A program made the position numbers and the translations under genes. Under the pieces are notes generated by a model. It was not told the origin of the DNA. It did not search any database and saw only the letters and a list, made by a program, of their open reading frames with translations. DNA of 6,977 nucleotides from CAZFCK01 sp964517355 (GTDB taxonomy: Bacteria; Desulfobacterota; Desulfovibrionia; Desulfovibrionales; Desulfovibrionaceae): positions 1-6,977 of the forward strand of contig CAZFCK010000243.1 in NCBI GenBank assembly GCA_964517355.1, read 5' to 3'. Below, piece by piece: positions 4,233 to 6,977 of this stretch. Each line of letters opens with the position of its first letter. Position 1 is the first letter of the stretch.

Positions 4233-6875
4233 GTGATAACCGCTAACGAAATTCGACAGCGCTTTATTGAATATTTCAAAGATAAGGGCCACATGCCTGT
4301 GGATTCATCTCCTCTTGTGCCCAAAGACGACCCCACCTTGCTCTTTACCAACGCCGGAATGGTGCAGTTTAAAAAAACGTTTTTGGGTCAAGAAAAAAGA
4401 GAATATTCGCGTGCGGTCACATCGCAAAAATGTTTGCGGGTGGGCGGCAAGCACAATGACCTGGAAAACGTGGGACGCACCGCCCGGCATCATACCTTCT
4501 TTGAAATGTTGGGGAACTTTTCTTTTGGCGACTATTTTAAGGAAGACGCCATAGCGTATGCCTGGGATCTGCTGACCAACGTTTTCCGCTTGCCCAAGGA
4601 AAAGCTGTTCGCCACGGTGTACCTTGATGACGACGAGGCCGCGACCTTGTGGAAAAAAATCGCCGGGCTGCCCGATGACCGGATTTTCCGTCTGGGAGTC
4701 AAGGATAATTTTTGGTCCATGGGCGAAACAGGACCCTGCGGCCCCTGCTCGGAAGTGCTCATCGATCAGGGGGAGCACATGCGGTGCGGTCCGGACTGCG
4801 GTATCGGCTCCTGTGACTGCGACCGGTTCCTGGAAATATGGAACCTGGTGTTCATGCAGTATGATCAAATCACACCCGACAGGCGCGAGAATCTCCCCAG
4901 GCCGAGCATCGACACCGGCATGGGGCTCGAACGTATCGCCGCCGTGTGCCAGGGCGTGTATTCCAATTATGATATCGATCTGTTTCGCAGGATCATTGAT
5001 TTCTCAGCCGACAAGGCCGGCATCCGCTACAAGGCGGGCGACGAGGATCAGGACACCGCACTGCGCGTCATAGCCGACCATAGCCGGGCCATGGCCTTTA
5101 TGGTGGCCGACGGCATTTTACCCTCCAACGAGGGGCGCGGCTATGTGCTGCGCCGCTTGATCCGCCGCGCTTACCGCTTCGGCCGCCTCATCGGCCTGGT
5201 GGATCCGTTTCTTTTCGATGTCGCACGGCAAGTCGTGGGCCACATGGGAGACGCCTTCCCGGAAATCGTTGCAAGCCGGGACTTCATGACGCGGGTCGTG
5301 CGCGAAGAGGAAAATCGCTTTTCGCAAACCCTGGATAAGGGGCTCGCCATTCTCGAAGAGGAAATGGAGAAACTGCGCGCGGATAACGAGGCCGTGATTT
5401 CCGGGGAGTTTGCCTTCAAACTCTACGACACGTATGGCTTCCCTATAGATATTGTTAAAGATATCGCCGAGAAACGCGGACTCGACGTTGATGAGGCGCA
5501 TTACGACAAGTTTATGGCCGAGCAAAAGGAACGGGCCAAGGCCGCCTGGAAAGGCTCCGGAGCGATCGATCTCTCCAGCAGGTTCCGCGTGCTGACAGAG
5601 GAAGGCGTGCGCTCCACGTTCGTGGGGTACGATCAGTTGCGGTCCGAAAGCTCCCTTGTGGCCCTGCTCGATGCGGAGGCGCAGCCTGTGGAACGCCTGG
5701 CGACCGGGGAAAAGGGGTTCGCCGTCTGCAAGGAATCGCCGTTTTATGGTGAATCAGGCGGCCAGATGGGTGATACGGGGCGCCTCAGCACCGACACGGG
5801 GAGGGCAAGCGTCGAACCGTGCCTCAAGCCCTCGCCGGATTTACTGGTCCATCCAGTTGAAGTGGAACAAGGCGCTATAGAGGCGGGCCAGCAGGCGGTG
5901 CTCGAAGTGGAAGAAGGGGCGCGTATTGATGCGGCGCGCAACCATACCGCCACGCATCTGCTGCACGCCGCGCTGCGCAAGGCGCTCGGCGAACACGTGA
6001 AGCAGGCCGGTTCCCTTGTGGGGCCGGGACGTTTGCGTTTCGACTTCACCCACATCAGCGCCATGAGCCCCAACGAGCTGGAGGCTGTAGAAGATCACGT
6101 CAATCGCGCCGTTCTCGCGGATCTGCCGGTTCAATCCACGGTTATGTCCATTGAGCAGGCGAAAGGCAAAGGCGCCATGGCGCTTTTCGGCGAGAAATAC
6201 GGCGACGAGGTGCGCGTGGTGGAGATTCCCGGAACCTCCCTGGAATTGTGCGGCGGAACGCACCTCATGCGCACCGGCCAGACAGGTCCGTTTATTATTT
6301 TATCCGAAAGCGGCGTCGCCGCAGGCGTGCGCCGCATCGAAGCCGCCACCGGACTGCATGCGTTGCTGGCCATGAGAGAACAACGCAAACAGATACAACA
6401 GATATCCGATCTGTTCAAATCCCAGGGCGGAGACGTGGTCGAAAAGGTCGTGTCTCTGCAAAACGAGGCCAAGAACCTGGGCAAAGAGTTGGAGCGCATG
6501 GCCGCAAAACTGGCGTCGAGTTCAGGCGGTAATATTATGGACCAGGCGCGCGACGTGGGGGGCGTCAAGGTCTTGGCCGCCAAGGTGGATGCCCCGAATG
6601 TGAAAGCCTTGCGGGATCTCATGGATGACGTGCGTTCGAAATTGCCCTCAGGCGTGGCTTGCCTGGCCGCGGAAGCGGGGGGCAAAGTGCCCCTGATCCT
6701 TTATGTGAGCAAAGACCTGCATGATCGTTTCACCGCTCCGGATCTGATCAAGGATGTGGCGGCGGAAGTGGGCGGTAGCGGCGGCGGGCGTCCCGATCTT
6801 GCCCAGGCCGGAGGCACGGACCCCAAAGGCCTGGAAAAGGCCTTTGCGAAATTGCATGCGTTGGTGCAACGGTAG
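4233..6875 (+). CDS. alaS: Alanine--tRNA ligase
   Basis: Predicted 880-residue cytoplasmic class II synthetase that charges tRNA-Ala and clears mischarged Ser/Gly-tRNA-Ala; the length is typical. Catalytic domain: FTNAGM (38-43), then the block from RVGGKHNDLENVGRT through FFEMLGNFSFGDYF (69-102), GETGPCGPCSE (164-174), a Cys cluster ending in CDCDRFLEIWN (194-204), and class II motif 3 around DTGMGLERIA (227-236). Editing domain: zinc ligands H571 and H575 in HTATHLLH, with C673 and H677 in CGGTH. A helical linker (about 712-765) leads to the C-Ala domain with its glycine-rich GGSGGGRPDLAQAGG (847-861). All key residues are present. The start is GTG at 4233, chosen by N-terminal similarity and GGAG at 4223-4226; ATG 4221 is the alternative, and the frame is open further upstream to the recA stop. 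It lies 150 bp after recA, probably on a shared transcript, although the spacer may hold its own promoter. Confidence 0.98.
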   Translation: MITANEIRQRFIEYFKDKGHMPVDSSPLVPKDDPTLLFTNAGMVQFKKTFLGQEKREYSRAVTSQKCLRVGGKHNDLENVGRTARHHTFFEMLGNFSFGDYFKEDAIAYAWDLLTNVFRLPKEKLFATVYLDDDEAATLWKKIAGLPDDRIFRLGVKDNFWSMGETGPCGPCSEVLIDQGEHMRCGPDCGIGSCDCDRFLEIWNLVFMQYDQITPDRRENLPRPSIDTGMGLERIAAVCQGVYSNYDIDLFRRIIDFSADKAGIRYKAGDEDQDTALRVIADHSRAMAFMVADGILPSNEGRGYVLRRLIRRAYRFGRLIGLVDPFLFDVARQVVGHMGDAFPEIVASRDFMTRVVREEENRFSQTLDKGLAILEEEMEKLRADNEAVISGEFAFKLYDTYGFPIDIVKDIAEKRGLDVDEAHYDKFMAEQKERAKAAWKGSGAIDLSSRFRVLTEEGVRSTFVGYDQLRSESSLVALLDAEAQPVERLATGEKGFAVCKESPFYGESGGQMGDTGRLSTDTGRASVEPCLKPSPDLLVHPVEVEQGAIEAGQQAVLEVEEGARIDAARNHTATHLLHAALRKALGEHVKQAGSLVGPGRLRFDFTHISAMSPNELEAVEDHVNRAVLADLPVQSTVMSIEQAKGKGAMALFGEKYGDEVRVVEIPGTSLELCGGTHLMRTGQTGPFIILSESGVAAGVRRIEAATGLHALLAMREQRKQIQQISDLFKSQGGDVVEKVVSLQNEAKNLGKELERMAAKLASSSGGNIMDQARDVGGVKVLAAKVDAPNVKALRDLMDDVRSKLPSGVACLAAEAGGKVPLILYVSKDLHDRFTAPDLIKDVAAEVGGSGGGRPDLAQAGGTDPKGLEKAFAKLHALVQR

Positions 6876-6923
6876 TACTATTCTTTTTTAGGGAAGCACT
6901 GATTAAAGACTTATTAGGTTTAT

Positions 6924-6962
6924 CCGGGGGGAAACCTTTCTGGAGAAAGGTTCTCCCCCCGG
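6924..6962. repeat. Strong G/C-rich palindrome downstream of alaS, likely dispersed intergenic repeat or terminator
   Basis: The left arm (6924-6940, CCGGGGGGAAACCTTTC) pairs with the right arm (6945-6962) over 17 bp with a single bulged C (6953) and a TGGA tetraloop. A second C6 tract follows (CCGGACCCCCC, 6959-6969), and the window ends inside this sequence. There is no T run after the stem on either strand, so it is not a textbook intrinsic terminator, though its stability and position 49 bp after the alaS stop suit an mRNA 3' end. A T-rich stretch (6881-6889) occurs earlier, between the stop and the palindrome. I recall similar C-rich palindromes after genes in Desulfovibrio-type genomes, but cannot confirm this here. 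Confidence 0.6.
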
Positions 6963-6977
6963 ACCCCCCTTCCAAAG

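Noticed and set aside
4305..4868. 187-codon leftward frame opposite alaS
   Set aside because: It is antisense to the conserved catalytic core of AlaS, with no independent motif.
6859..6889. Intrinsic terminator at the alaS stop: CGTTG/CAACG hairpin with downstream T run
   Set aside because: The stem is only 5 bp and the T-rich run begins about 10 nt after it, which is too far for a standard terminator.

Overview
The window looks like ordinary chromosomal DNA from a Gram-negative bacterium. My best guess is a deltaproteobacterial sulfate reducer of the Desulfovibrio type. That rests on remembered family resemblance: RecA followed directly by an AlaS that begins (M/V)ITANEIRQRF, a PIN-PhoH ATPase, and a C-rich palindrome at the right end. 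No 16S gene or other decisive marker is present. Nothing indicates a phage, plasmid, insertion sequence, CRISPR array or defence island.

Layout. (1) Positions 58-2433 hold two leftward genes: a PhoH-family ATPase with an N-terminal PIN domain (1234-2433), then, 93 bp downstream, an unrecognised membrane-anchored protein with an N-terminal zinc ribbon and a long acidic linker (58-1140). They may share a transcript. A stem-loop at 17-51 follows the second gene. (2) Positions 2434-3011 are a 578-bp divergent intergenic region with a roughly 90% AT tract (2591-2649), a perfect 9-bp inverted repeat (2669/2717), several short dyads, and a possible 44-codon leader frame overlapping the recA start. 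(3) Positions 3012-6875 hold two rightward housekeeping genes, recA (3012-4082) and alaS (4233-6875). They are separated by 150 bp that contain no stop codon in their shared frame. (4) After alaS comes a strong G/C-rich palindrome (6924-6962) that resembles a dispersed intergenic repeat.

Functionally, recA serves recombination and the SOS response, alaS charges tRNA-Ala, and the PIN-PhoH protein is probably an RNA-acting nuclease/ATPase. The genes do not form an obvious pathway. The only protein with real novelty is the zinc-ribbon membrane protein, whose predicted periplasmic linker carries five Asn-Ala-Thr sequons. I see no convincing new multi-gene system here.
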